The notes below the pieces were generated by a model. The model made no database searches and was not told the origin of the DNA. It worked only from the letters and a program-made list of their open reading frames with translations. A DNA stretch of 30,172 bases, from positions 1 through 30,172 of the forward strand of contig UQYL01000017.1 in assembly GCA_900545365.1 (NCBI GenBank). The letters are read 5' to 3'. The stretch is from an uncultured Dialister sp. Its GTDB lineage: Bacteria; Bacillota; Negativicutes; Veillonellales; Dialisteraceae. Positions 24,206 to 30,172 of this stretch are shown in pieces. A program made the position numbers and the translations under genes. Position 1 is the first letter of the stretch. The number at the start of each line of letters is the position of its first letter.

Positions 24206-25018
24206 ATGCTGGAATTGAAAAACGTATCCTTCCATTACGGCAAGGACGGGCCGGAGATTCTCCGGAATATCAATCTGTCCTTTGGGAAAGGCGAATTTAT
24301 CGCTGTCACCGGGAGGAACGGCAGCGGAAAGACGACGATCACCCGCCTGCTGACAGGGCTGGAAAAGCCGACAGAAGGCAGCGTCGTTTATGACGGGGCC
24401 GATGTGACGGGGGAAGGCGCGGCGGAACGGAGCCGCTTCATCGGCTATGTGTTCCAGCAGCCGGACCGGCAGATGTTCATGCCCACCGTCCGGGAAGAAG
24501 TGGGATTCGGACCGTACCAGCAGGGGAAACGCGGGCAGGAACTCATAGAGACGGAAGACCGGGCCATGGAGCAGGCTGATGTGCTGAAATTTGCTGATGA
24601 TTATCCGAGGACGCTCTCCCGGGGGGATCAGCAGCGCATCGCCATCGCTTCGGCGCTTGCCATGAATACGGAGTACATCGTGCTCGACGAGCCGACGAGC
24701 GGTCAGGACGGGCGGGAAAAGAAACGCCTCTGCGCGCTCATGCGGCGGATGAAAGAGGCGGGGATCACGGTGATCCTCGTGACGCACGATATGGATATCG
24801 TCGCGGGAGAATGCACGCGGGCTGTCGTCATCGCCGACCATGAAGTAGCCTTTGACGGCGTGCCGGAAGAACTCTTCGGCAGGGAGAAGAGGCCGGAAGA
24901 ATGGGGGCTGGCGCTTCCCGCTTCGGTCCGTCTCGGAAGGGAACTTCCCGGCGGGCCGTACTGCAAAGATATGGCTGCCTTTTGCGATATGTACAGGAAA
25001 GCGAGGGAAGGGAAATGA
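24206..25018 (+). CDS. ECF transporter second ATPase (EcfA')
   Basis: A 270-residue ABC ATPase that should pair with the ATPase half of the preceding fusion to power the ECF importer. Walker A GRNGSGKT (near residue 38), Q-loop YVFQQPDRQMF, Walker B YIVLDEPTSGQD, H-loop VTHDMD. The ABC signature reads LSRGDQQRIAIASALA, with R and D in place of the usual second G and Q, a departure worth noting. QQPDRQMF is typical of CbiO/EcfA proteins. It starts one base after the previous stop (TGA-T-ATG), with AGGAGG at 24191-24196. Its stop overlaps the ecfT start. Confidence 0.93.
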   Translation: MLELKNVSFHYGKDGPEILRNINLSFGKGEFIAVTGRNGSGKTTITRLLTGLEKPTEGSVVYDGADVTGEGAAERSRFIGYVFQQPDRQMFMPTVREEVGFGPYQQGKRGQELIETEDRAMEQADVLKFADDYPRTLSRGDQQRIAIASALAMNTEYIVLDEPTSGQDGREKKRLCALMRRMKEAGITVILVTHDMDIVAGECTRAVVIADHEVAFDGVPEELFGREKRPEEWGLALPASVRLGRELPGGPYCKDMAAFCDMYRKAREGK

Positions 25019-25698
25019 AAGGATTGGTGCCGATCACCAAAATTCTGCTGACCGCGGGGACAGCCGTATGGGCGCTCGTGCTGCAGCAGCCGGAAAATCT
25101 GGCCATTCTTCTCGCGGCGGAAGCGGGCATTCTTCTCCTGGCGGGACAGCTTCCGAAAAATCTGAAAGCCGTCGTCATGCTGGGCGTTTTTGCCGCGGCG
25201 CTGGGTCTGATCGAATATATCGGCGGCGGTACGGAAAAAGAGTGCCTCACGGCGGCGCTCCGCATGATGGATATGACTGTCATATTTATTTACCTTCTCG
25301 GGACGACGCGCCTGCAGGATCTCACCGCTTCCATGGTGCAGCAGATGAAGATCCCCTATGAATACGCCTTCATGTTTACCGCGGGGCTCCGCTTTGTGCC
25401 GGACTTCATTGAAGAGAACCGGGCCGTCGCGGAAGCGCAGGCCTGCCGGGGACTTTCCATGGAGGGAAATTTCCTGAGAAAAGTCCACCGCTACATGTCC
25501 ATCGTGCGGCCGCTCATGCTGCGGTCCCTCGGCCGGAGCGAGACCATGGCGCTCTCTCTGGAACTGCGCGGATTCGGCGGCGAAAAAAGGACGTTCATGG
25601 ACAGCGTGGCGCCGAAGACGGCGGACTACCTTTTCATGGCGGTCATCGCCGCGGTGACGGCAGGCGTGATCGCCGGGCGCATTCTGCTGGGACTGTAA
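25015..25698 (+). CDS. ECF transporter transmembrane coupling protein EcfT
   Basis: A 227-residue membrane protein coupling the two ATPases to the substrate-binding domain. Hydrophobic segments run through the first 110 residues and at the C-terminus (DYLFMAVIAAVTAGVIAGRIL). The two EcfT coupling motifs are visible: AEAQACRGLSM (about residues 140-150) and LSLELRGFGG (about 180-190), each with the Ala/Leu-x-Arg-Gly core that docks on the ATPases. Start at ATG 25015, overlapping the EcfA' stop (ATGA). Confidence 0.93.
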   Translation: MKGLVPITKILLTAGTAVWALVLQQPENLAILLAAEAGILLLAGQLPKNLKAVVMLGVFAAALGLIEYIGGGTEKECLTAALRMMDMTVIFIYLLGTTRLQDLTASMVQQMKIPYEYAFMFTAGLRFVPDFIEENRAVAEAQACRGLSMEGNFLRKVHRYMSIVRPLMLRSLGRSETMALSLELRGFGGEKRTFMDSVAPKTADYLFMAVIAAVTAGVIAGRILLGL

Positions 25699-25704
25699 AA
25701 AGAA

Positions 25705-25738
25705 AGTAGCTCTTTCTGAGAGAAGGGCTGCTTTTTTT
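25705..25738 (+). terminator. Terminator of the ECF operon
   Basis: AGTAGCTCTT (25705-25714) pairs with AAGGGCTGCT (25723-25732), with two G-U pairs, followed by seven Ts. Confidence 0.8.
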
Positions 25739-25742
25739 GTGC

Positions 25743-25771
25743 TTTTCAGCGGGAGGCGCATTCGATATAAT
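25743..25771 (+). promoter_or_regulatory. Promoter of queF and the PLP enzyme gene
   Basis: TTTTCA (25743-25748), a 17-base spacer, perfect TATAAT (25766-25771). No preQ1 riboswitch is recognisable between it and queF. Confidence 0.55.
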
Positions 25772-25806
25772 AATAAGCGTATTGCCGATTTTATGAAGGA
25801 GACACT

Positions 25807-26298
25807 ATGAGCGAAAGAGAAGGAATAGAAAATCTGACACTTTTGGGAAACCAGAATACAAAATATCGTTTTGATTACGATCCGAGCGTGCTGGAAGCCG
25901 TAGCGAACGCTCATCCCGACAGAGATTATTTCGTGAAATTCAACTGCCCCGAATTTACGAGCCTCTGTCCGAAAACAGGCCAGCCCGATTTCGCGGCGAT
26001 CTATATTTCGTATATTCCCGATAAAGTGATCGTGGAGAGCAAATCGCTGAAGCTCTACCTTTTCAGCTTCCGCAATCACGGGGCGTTTCACGAAGACTGC
26101 GTAAATATGATCATGGACGACCTGATTCGCCTGCTCGATCCGCGGTACATCGAAGTATGGGGCCGGTTCCTGCCGCGGGGAGGGCTCTCCATCGATCCGT
26201 ACTGCAATTACGGGCGGCCCGGCACGGAGTGGAAAGATATGGCGAGGTACCGCCTGCTGCGGCATGACATGAATCCGGACACGGTGGACAATAGATAA
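25807..26298 (+). CDS. queF: NADPH-dependent 7-cyano-7-deazaguanine reductase QueF
   Basis: Reduces preQ0 to preQ1 in queuosine biosynthesis. The 163-residue length is typical of the short unimodular QueF. The motif FNCPEFTSLCPKTGQPDFA carries the catalytic C54 and D61, and VESKSLKLYLFSFRNHGAFHED carries the family QueF motif and NADPH-side residues. Start at ATG 25807 with AAGGAGA at 25796-25802. The other queuosine genes (queC, queD, queE, tgt, queA) are not in the window. The next gene starts 13 bases downstream. Confidence 0.97.
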   Translation: MSEREGIENLTLLGNQNTKYRFDYDPSVLEAVANAHPDRDYFVKFNCPEFTSLCPKTGQPDFAAIYISYIPDKVIVESKSLKLYLFSFRNHGAFHEDCVNMIMDDLIRLLDPRYIEVWGRFLPRGGLSIDPYCNYGRPGTEWKDMARYRLLRHDMNPDTVDNR

Positions 26299-26311
26299 AG
26301 GAAGGAAAGCA

Positions 26312-27553
26312 ATGACGGAGACACTGGAAAAAATTTACGGCGAAGCGATGGAATCTCTGAAACCGGTATTCCGGGAAATGGAGGAGATCTCTTTATACAA
26401 TACGGAGAAAGTGCTGAAAGCGTTTCGGAAACATCAGCTGTCGGCCTTTCATTTTGCCCCGTCCAACGGATACGGCTACGGCGACCCGGGAAGGGAAAAA
26501 CTGGAAGAGATCTGGAGCGACGTATTCGGCGCGGAAGCGGCGCTGGTACGTCCGCAGTTCGTATCCGGCACGCACGCGCTGGCGACGGTGCTGCTGGCCC
26601 TGCTGGATCCGGGAGATACGCTTCTCTCCGCCGCGGGCGCACCTTACGATACGATGCAGAGCGTCATCGGCATCACGGGAAACGCGCCGCACAGCCTGAA
26701 AGCCAGGGGCGTCCGCTACAGGGAAGCGCCGCTCCGCGGGGATACGTACGACCTGGAAGCCATCCGGGACGCCGTGGATGAAAAGACAAAGATGGTTCTC
26801 ATCCAGCGCTCCCGCGGCTACATGGACAGAAAAGCGCTCTTCCCGGAAGATATCCGAAAGATCATCGCGGCGGTGAAAGAAAAAAATCCGGCAGCGATCT
26901 GCTTTGTCGATAACTGCTACGGCGAATTTACCTGCCGGGAAGAACCGATCGAACTCGGCGCGGACATCACCGCCGGCTCGCTCATCAAAAATGCCGGCGG
27001 CGGCATGGCGCCCACCGGCGGATATATCTGCGGCCGCGCGGATCTGGTCGATCTCTGCGCGCAGGAACTGACGGCGCCCGGGCTCGGCGGGGAAATGGGC
27101 TCCTACGCGGCGAGCTACCGGCCCTTTTTTCAGGGACTCTTCCTCGCGCCGCACATGACCCGGCAGGCTATGATGGGGGCGGAATTTGCGGCTGCCGTAT
27201 TTACGAAATTGGGATTCCGTGTATCCCCGGAGCCGGGCCATCTCAGAAGCGATCTCATCACGGCGATCGACCTGGATTCGGAGAAAAATATGTGCCTCTT
27301 CGCGGAAGCCGTGCAGAGCTGGTCGCCTGTCGATTCCAACGCGAAGCCGATCCCCGGACCGATGCCGGGATATGAAGACCCCATCATCATGGCGGCGGGC
27401 ACCTTTGTGCAGGGTTCGACCATCGAGATCTCCGCCGACGGCCCCGTGCGTCCGCCCTATACCATGTACCTTCAGGGGAGCCTGACCTTTGAGCACGCCG
27501 TCCTTGCCGTCATGGGCGCCGCGGAAAAAATCCTGGAAGAAAGAAAAGTCTGA
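26312..27553 (+). CDS. PLP-dependent methionine gamma-lyase family protein (YnbB, 'aluminium resistance' family)
   Basis: A 413-residue fold-type I PLP enzyme. The sequence follows the family once called aluminium resistance protein: FHFAPSNGYGYGDPGREKLEEIW, RPQFVSGTHALATVLLALL, VDNCYGEF, and the Schiff-base lysine K226 in GSLIKNAGGGMAPTGGY. GLGGEMGSY and QGSTIEISADGPVRPPY close the active site. Its true substrate is unsettled; cystathionine or methionine lyase chemistry is a family-based guess. The ribosome site is AAGGAAGG a few bases upstream. It shares a unit with queF. Confidence 0.92.
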   Translation: MTETLEKIYGEAMESLKPVFREMEEISLYNTEKVLKAFRKHQLSAFHFAPSNGYGYGDPGREKLEEIWSDVFGAEAALVRPQFVSGTHALATVLLALLDPGDTLLSAAGAPYDTMQSVIGITGNAPHSLKARGVRYREAPLRGDTYDLEAIRDAVDEKTKMVLIQRSRGYMDRKALFPEDIRKIIAAVKEKNPAAICFVDNCYGEFTCREEPIELGADITAGSLIKNAGGGMAPTGGYICGRADLVDLCAQELTAPGLGGEMGSYAASYRPFFQGLFLAPHMTRQAMMGAEFAAAVFTKLGFRVSPEPGHLRSDLITAIDLDSEKNMCLFAEAVQSWSPVDSNAKPIPGPMPGYEDPIIMAAGTFVQGSTIEISADGPVRPPYTMYLQGSLTFEHAVLAVMGAAEKILEERKV

Positions 27554-27561
27554 TCATTTTT

Positions 27562-27590
27562 CTTGAAAACTGCGGATGGCCGTGCTATAA
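27562..27590 (+). promoter_or_regulatory. Promoter of the tRNA-Val gene
   Basis: -35 TTGAAA (27562-27567), a 17-base spacer, -10 TATAAT (27585-27590) with TG at 27582-27583. It ends 15 bases before the mature tRNA. Confidence 0.8.
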
Positions 27591-27605
27591 TTAAAAAATG
27601 AATAA

Positions 27606-27682
27606 GGGGCTATAGCTCAGTTGGTTAGAGCGCTTCGCTCACATCGAAGAGGTCCTGTGTTCGAGCCACAGTAGTCCCACCA
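27606..27682 (+). tRNA. tRNA-Val (anticodon CAC)
   Basis: A complete 77-base cloverleaf with encoded CCA. The acceptor GGGGCTA pairs with TAGTCCC (one G-U); the discriminator is A. D arm GCTC...GAGC. The anticodon stem CTTCG/CGAAG closes a 7-base loop CTCACAT with anticodon CAC, reading GUG. T arm CTGTG/CACAG with loop TTCGAGC. Confidence 0.95.
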
Positions 27683-27748
27683 TGACAATTAAACTCCGTC
27701 TTTATCGGTGTTTTCAGACTTTCAGATAATGGCGGTGTTTACAATTGG

Positions 27749-27775
27749 AGGACGTTCTACGGAATGTCCTTTTTT
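27749..27775 (+). terminator. Terminator downstream of tRNA-Val
   Basis: AGGACGTTC (27749-27757) pairs with GAATGTCCT (27762-27770) around TACG, followed by Ts. The 66 bases between it and the tRNA hold nothing I recognise. Confidence 0.75.
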
Positions 27776-27821
27776 CATTGCCTATAGTGCGGATTTTCTG
27801 CGGGCCTTAATCCGGAATGTT

Positions 27822-27861
27822 TTTCATAAAAATAAGGCTTCATCACAGATCTGATGAAGCC
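27822..27861 (-). terminator. Terminator of the small membrane-protein gene
   Basis: GGCTTCATCA (27836-27845) and TGATGAAGCC (27852-27861) form a perfect 10-base stem with a 6-base loop. On the minus strand it is followed by TTATTTTTATG, so it terminates the minus-strand gene. Confidence 0.75.
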
Positions 27862-27880
27862 CTGAGACGTTACTATTTCA

Positions 27881-28099
27881 TTAATGAAACAAATACCACA
27901 AAAATGGCTTATTGGTATAGATAGCAATCCCGAATGATACAAAGATGAAAATGGGGGACCCAATGCAAAGGATAAACATGATAACACCACAAACATGGTA
28001 CCAGAATTTTTCTTGTGGGGTTAGAGTTTGTAAATATTTTTCTTCCCATTCAGTATCTATGATATGAGTCATGGGGTCTTCTTCTTTCTTTCTTCGCAT
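27881..28099 (-). CDS. Small membrane protein of unknown function
   Basis: A 72-residue ORF with no family I recognise. The N-terminal 30 residues are charged (MRRKKEEDPMTHIIDTEWEEKYLQTLTPQEKFWYH). Two hydrophobic stretches then follow (VCGVIMFILCIGSPIFIFVSFGIAIY), probably one long or two short membrane spans. The chosen start is ATG 28099, 9 bases from AGAAGAG; a GTG at 28108 has no ribosome site. It ends in a clear terminator, which supports it being a real gene. It lies in an AT-rich stretch unlike its neighbours, next to a tRNA gene, and may be acquired DNA. Confidence 0.6.
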   Translation of the reverse strand: MRRKKEEDPMTHIIDTEWEEKYLQTLTPQEKFWYHVCGVIMFILCIGSPIFIFVSFGIAIYTNKPFLWYLFH

Positions 28100-28104
28100 G
28101 ATAA

Positions 28105-28203
28105 TCACTCTTCTTTACGAATCCAATTTATAACCGTTTGAATGTCCTTGAAAACATCTTCTTTATCTATTGTTATTTTACCATATCTTCTATTGTTTAT
28201 CAT
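28105..28203 (-). CDS. Short ORF, possibly the remnant of a longer gene
   Basis: A minus-strand ORF of 32 residues from ATG 28203 (MINNRRYGKITIDKEDVFKD...VINWIRKEE). It ends 5 bases before the small membrane-protein ATG. The frame stays open further upstream without another ATG to a stop near 28255, reading LSIRLSSILNKDGAILK. It may be the end of a decayed gene or the first gene of a two-gene unit. No convincing ribosome site or family was found. Confidence 0.3.
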   Translation of the reverse strand: MINNRRYGKITIDKEDVFKDIQTVINWIRKEE

Positions 28204-28313
28204 CTTCAATATTGCCCCGTCTTTATTCAGAATAGAGGACAGACGGATAGAAAGCTATTCGCTATGCGGGTGCCCTCCTTTTTGTATATAACAATTTTGC
28301 CGCTTTTGCGCAG

Positions 28314-28350
28314 AAAAATCCCTGCCCGGATTTCCGAGGCAGGGATTTTT
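28314..28350 (-). terminator. Terminator of the ppx-like gene
   Basis: AAAAATCCCTGCC (28314-28326) and GGCAGGGATTTTT (28338-28350) form a strong stem with an 11-base loop. On the minus strand a T run closes it, directly after the stop codon. Confidence 0.85.
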
Positions 28351-29930
28351 TATTTTGTCAGTTCCTGATCTTTTTTGAATGTGGAAGCCTGGCGGGTGCC
28401 GGGGAACCACTGGATGCCAAGAGGGAGGCGGAACAGTTTTTCAAAGACGCGGATCGAAGGCTCGATGGCGTGGGCCTGGACATCGAAGCTGTCCTGATTG
28501 GTATAGACGCGGAGTTCCGCCGTTTTCGGCGACGCCTGGCAGACGAGGCGGGTGATGCACTGCTCTTTGGTTTCATCCAGCCCTTCCGCGATGCAGAGGA
28601 AAAGCGACATGATCTTGACCTTCTGCAGGTCTTCTTCTGAGAGAAGGGTCACATGAAGATTGGATTTCAGCAGCTTGCCGGAGTAGCCGTGATGGAAGGC
28701 CGCGATCAAAGAGCAGATGAGCTGTTCCTTGTGGGTCAGGCCGAAGAGATGGGCGTTGGCGATCATGTAGGCGCTGTGGCGGGCGTGGCTGTAGTAGTTG
28801 ATAAGGCTGCCCACGTCGTGCAGGAGACCTGCGGCAATGAGGAGGAGCCGATCCCGTTCGGTGAGGCCGTGGAGGGCCTGCCAGTGATCAAAAAGATAGA
28901 CCGCCATGGAGGTGACGTAGCGGGAATGAGACAGGTCGTCGAGGGGAAGGGTCTTCCGGTAATTGCGGACAGAAGCGAGAAGCATGTGGCGCTCCCAGTC
29001 TTTATTTTTTCCGTAGATCGGGTCGTAGTAATGGAAAAAGAGACCTTCCCGGATGCCGCAGCCGGAAATGGTAAGGTTTTCCGCCTTTGTGAAGCGCACG
29101 AGCTCTGCCACGACGAGCGCGCCCGCGATGATGATGTCTGCCCGCTCGGAGGAGAGGCCGGAGATGCGTTTCCTTTCGGCGAGGTTTTTCCCGCAGATCT
29201 CATCGACGAGAGGGAAAAGGCTCTTGGCGGGAAATTGGTAATTGTGCAGCTTCGGCAGGGGATACTGGATACGGCGCTGGTGGACTTTCGCCAGGTTGCG
29301 CACGGTGCCGCCGATGCCGATCACGGGAATGGGCTTCTTGGGGAGCCACGGGATCTCCCGGAGCCGGCTCCGGATATATTCCTGCATTTCTGCTTTTTTC
29401 TCCGGCGTGACGGTCTCACTGGAGCCGAACCGCTCGGTGAGCGTGACGGCGCCCATGGGGATGCTTACGGAGTGAAGGCGCTGCTTGCCGCGGATGAGGG
29501 AGATCTCCACGCTGGCGCCGCCCAGATCGAAGAGGAGAAAGTCGCTCTGGTCGATCGTGTGAATGACGCCGGAAAATCCGAGGCGCGCTTCTTCGCGGCC
29601 GCTGATAATCGTCATGGGGATGCCCGTCAGCGTGCGGACCCGCTTCAGGAAGGATGCGCCGTTTCTGGCGGAGCGGACAGCCGCGGTGGCGACGGCGAGG
29701 ATCTTCGTCACGTGAAGGACTTTGGCCGCGTGGGCGTAGACTTTCAGGCACGACAGCGCCCGCTGCTGCGCCGCCTCCGTGAGCATGAGACCGTCTCTCG
29801 TCATGCCTTCAGAGAGACGAATGGATTTCTTTTCCTGATAGATCAGCTTGTATGCGCCGGTTCCCGCGACCTGCATGATAACAAAGCGGATGGAATTGGA
29901 ACCGAGATCAATAATGGCGATGCGTTCCAT
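28350..29930 (-). CDS. Ppx/GppA family exopolyphosphatase with C-terminal HD domain
   Basis: A 526-residue phosphatase of the sugar kinase/HSP70/actin superfamily, acting on polyphosphate or on pppGpp. N-terminal phosphate-binding IIDLGSNSIRFVIMQ, VATAAVRSARNG, ISGREEARLGFSG, and the second phosphate loop FDLGGASVEISLI lie in the first 160 residues. GIGGTVRNLAKVH and SGCGIREGLFFHYY follow. The C-terminal half has an HD-type domain (GLLHDVGSLINYYSHARHSAYMI), as in E. coli-type Ppx. Start at ATG 29930 with AAAGAGAA upstream. Ppx or GppA activity cannot be told apart from sequence alone, so no symbol is given. Confidence 0.93.
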   Translation of the reverse strand: MERIAIIDLGSNSIRFVIMQVAGTGAYKLIYQEKKSIRLSEGMTRDGLMLTEAAQQRALSCLKVYAHAAKVLHVTKILAVATAAVRSARNGASFLKRVRTLTGIPMTIISGREEARLGFSGVIHTIDQSDFLLFDLGGASVEISLIRGKQRLHSVSIPMGAVTLTERFGSSETVTPEKKAEMQEYIRSRLREIPWLPKKPIPVIGIGGTVRNLAKVHQRRIQYPLPKLHNYQFPAKSLFPLVDEICGKNLAERKRISGLSSERADIIIAGALVVAELVRFTKAENLTISGCGIREGLFFHYYDPIYGKNKDWERHMLLASVRNYRKTLPLDDLSHSRYVTSMAVYLFDHWQALHGLTERDRLLLIAAGLLHDVGSLINYYSHARHSAYMIANAHLFGLTHKEQLICSLIAAFHHGYSGKLLKSNLHVTLLSEEDLQKVKIMSLFLCIAEGLDETKEQCITRLVCQASPKTAELRVYTNQDSFDVQAHAIEPSIRVFEKLFRLPLGIQWFPGTRQASTFKKDQELTK

Positions 29931-30132
29931 GGCATTCTCTTTTCTGTGGGAAATGGAAACCCGGCGGGCTTCCGGAATCTGAACGGTGATTTTGCAAAAG
30001 TTTCTATTTTATTTTACATCATCCGTGGGGAAACGGCGGAGCTTTTGGGAAGATTTTCCGATGAAAGGGATGAGAATCAGAAATAAGCGGAAGGAAGAAG
30101 CGCGCTGGTAAATTACGGCTTTTTACAGAATA

Positions 30133-30160
30133 TTGATAAGTTATATAAATAAGATATACA
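30133..30160 (+). promoter_or_regulatory. Possible promoter pointing off the right edge
   Basis: TTGATA (30133-30138), a 16-base spacer, TATACA (30155-30160) in an AT-rich tail. The 242 bases from 29931 to the edge hold no gene I can support. Confidence 0.35.
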
Positions 30161-30172
30161 AAGAGAAATACA

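Noticed and set aside
25699..25806. preQ1 riboswitch before queF
   Set aside because: No compact pseudoknot or aptamer-like sequence could be recognised; only a promoter and a ribosome site are seen.
1..30172. CRISPR arrays, insertion sequences, transposases, phage genes
   Set aside because: No regularly spaced repeats, terminal inverted repeats with transposase motifs, or phage proteins were found on either strand.

Overview
The window is a gene-dense stretch of a GC-rich (roughly 57-60 % by eye) bacterial chromosome. T-box leaders, a dprA-topA-trmFO operon, an rnmV-rsmA pair, an ECF-type transporter and strong AGGAGG ribosome sites all point to Bacillota. The GC content and codon style suggest the diderm Negativicutes (Veillonella, Megasphaera or Dialister relatives). 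That placement is inference; there is no rRNA gene in the window to settle it.

Layout. 1-1210 (-) is the N-terminal two thirds or so of a UvrD/PcrA-type helicase, divergent from ligA (1385-3430, +). A secreted class-C26 glutamine-amidotransferase-like gene follows (3603-4570, +), broken by a one-base frameshift. Next come the DNA-uptake and recombination genes yraN-comM (6561-4672, -), divergent from dprA-topA-trmFO (6795-11599, +). A class I/II aminotransferase (+) converges on a Bax-inhibitor-1 family membrane protein (-). Then there is a TGS/uridine-kinase-like nucleoside kinase (13877-15540), a trxB-nth pair, and an exported protein with three peptidoglycan-binding repeats and a 3D domain. 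An orphan OmpR-type response regulator is coupled to rnmV-rsmA. serS lies behind a T-box leader, and a second T-box leader precedes a three-gene ECF transporter. queF plus a PLP enzyme, a tRNA-Val(CAC), a low-GC patch with small minus-strand ORFs, and an exopolyphosphatase of the Ppx/GppA family close the window.

Two results stand out. First, the nucleoside kinase is interrupted near its start by 35 extra bases. They contain a 22-base exact match, as I recall it, to an Illumina paired-end adapter and are bracketed by a repeated ATGAAAT. Removing 35 bases restores one 542-residue frame, so this is almost certainly a library or assembly artefact and not biology. Second, the ECF operon begins with a protein that fuses a TrpP-like substrate-binding membrane domain to an ECF ATPase. 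Its T-box leader reads best as tryptophan-specific: the specifier candidate is UGG and the antiterminator bulge is UGGC, which fits the G73 discriminator of tRNA-Trp. Leader and protein independently suggest a tryptophan-responsive tryptophan importer.

Most transcription units end in clear hairpin-plus-T-run terminators, several of them shared between convergent genes. Several operon joints are very tight: TGA-T-ATG occurs three times, TAA-T-ATG once and ATGA overlaps twice, which suggests translational coupling.
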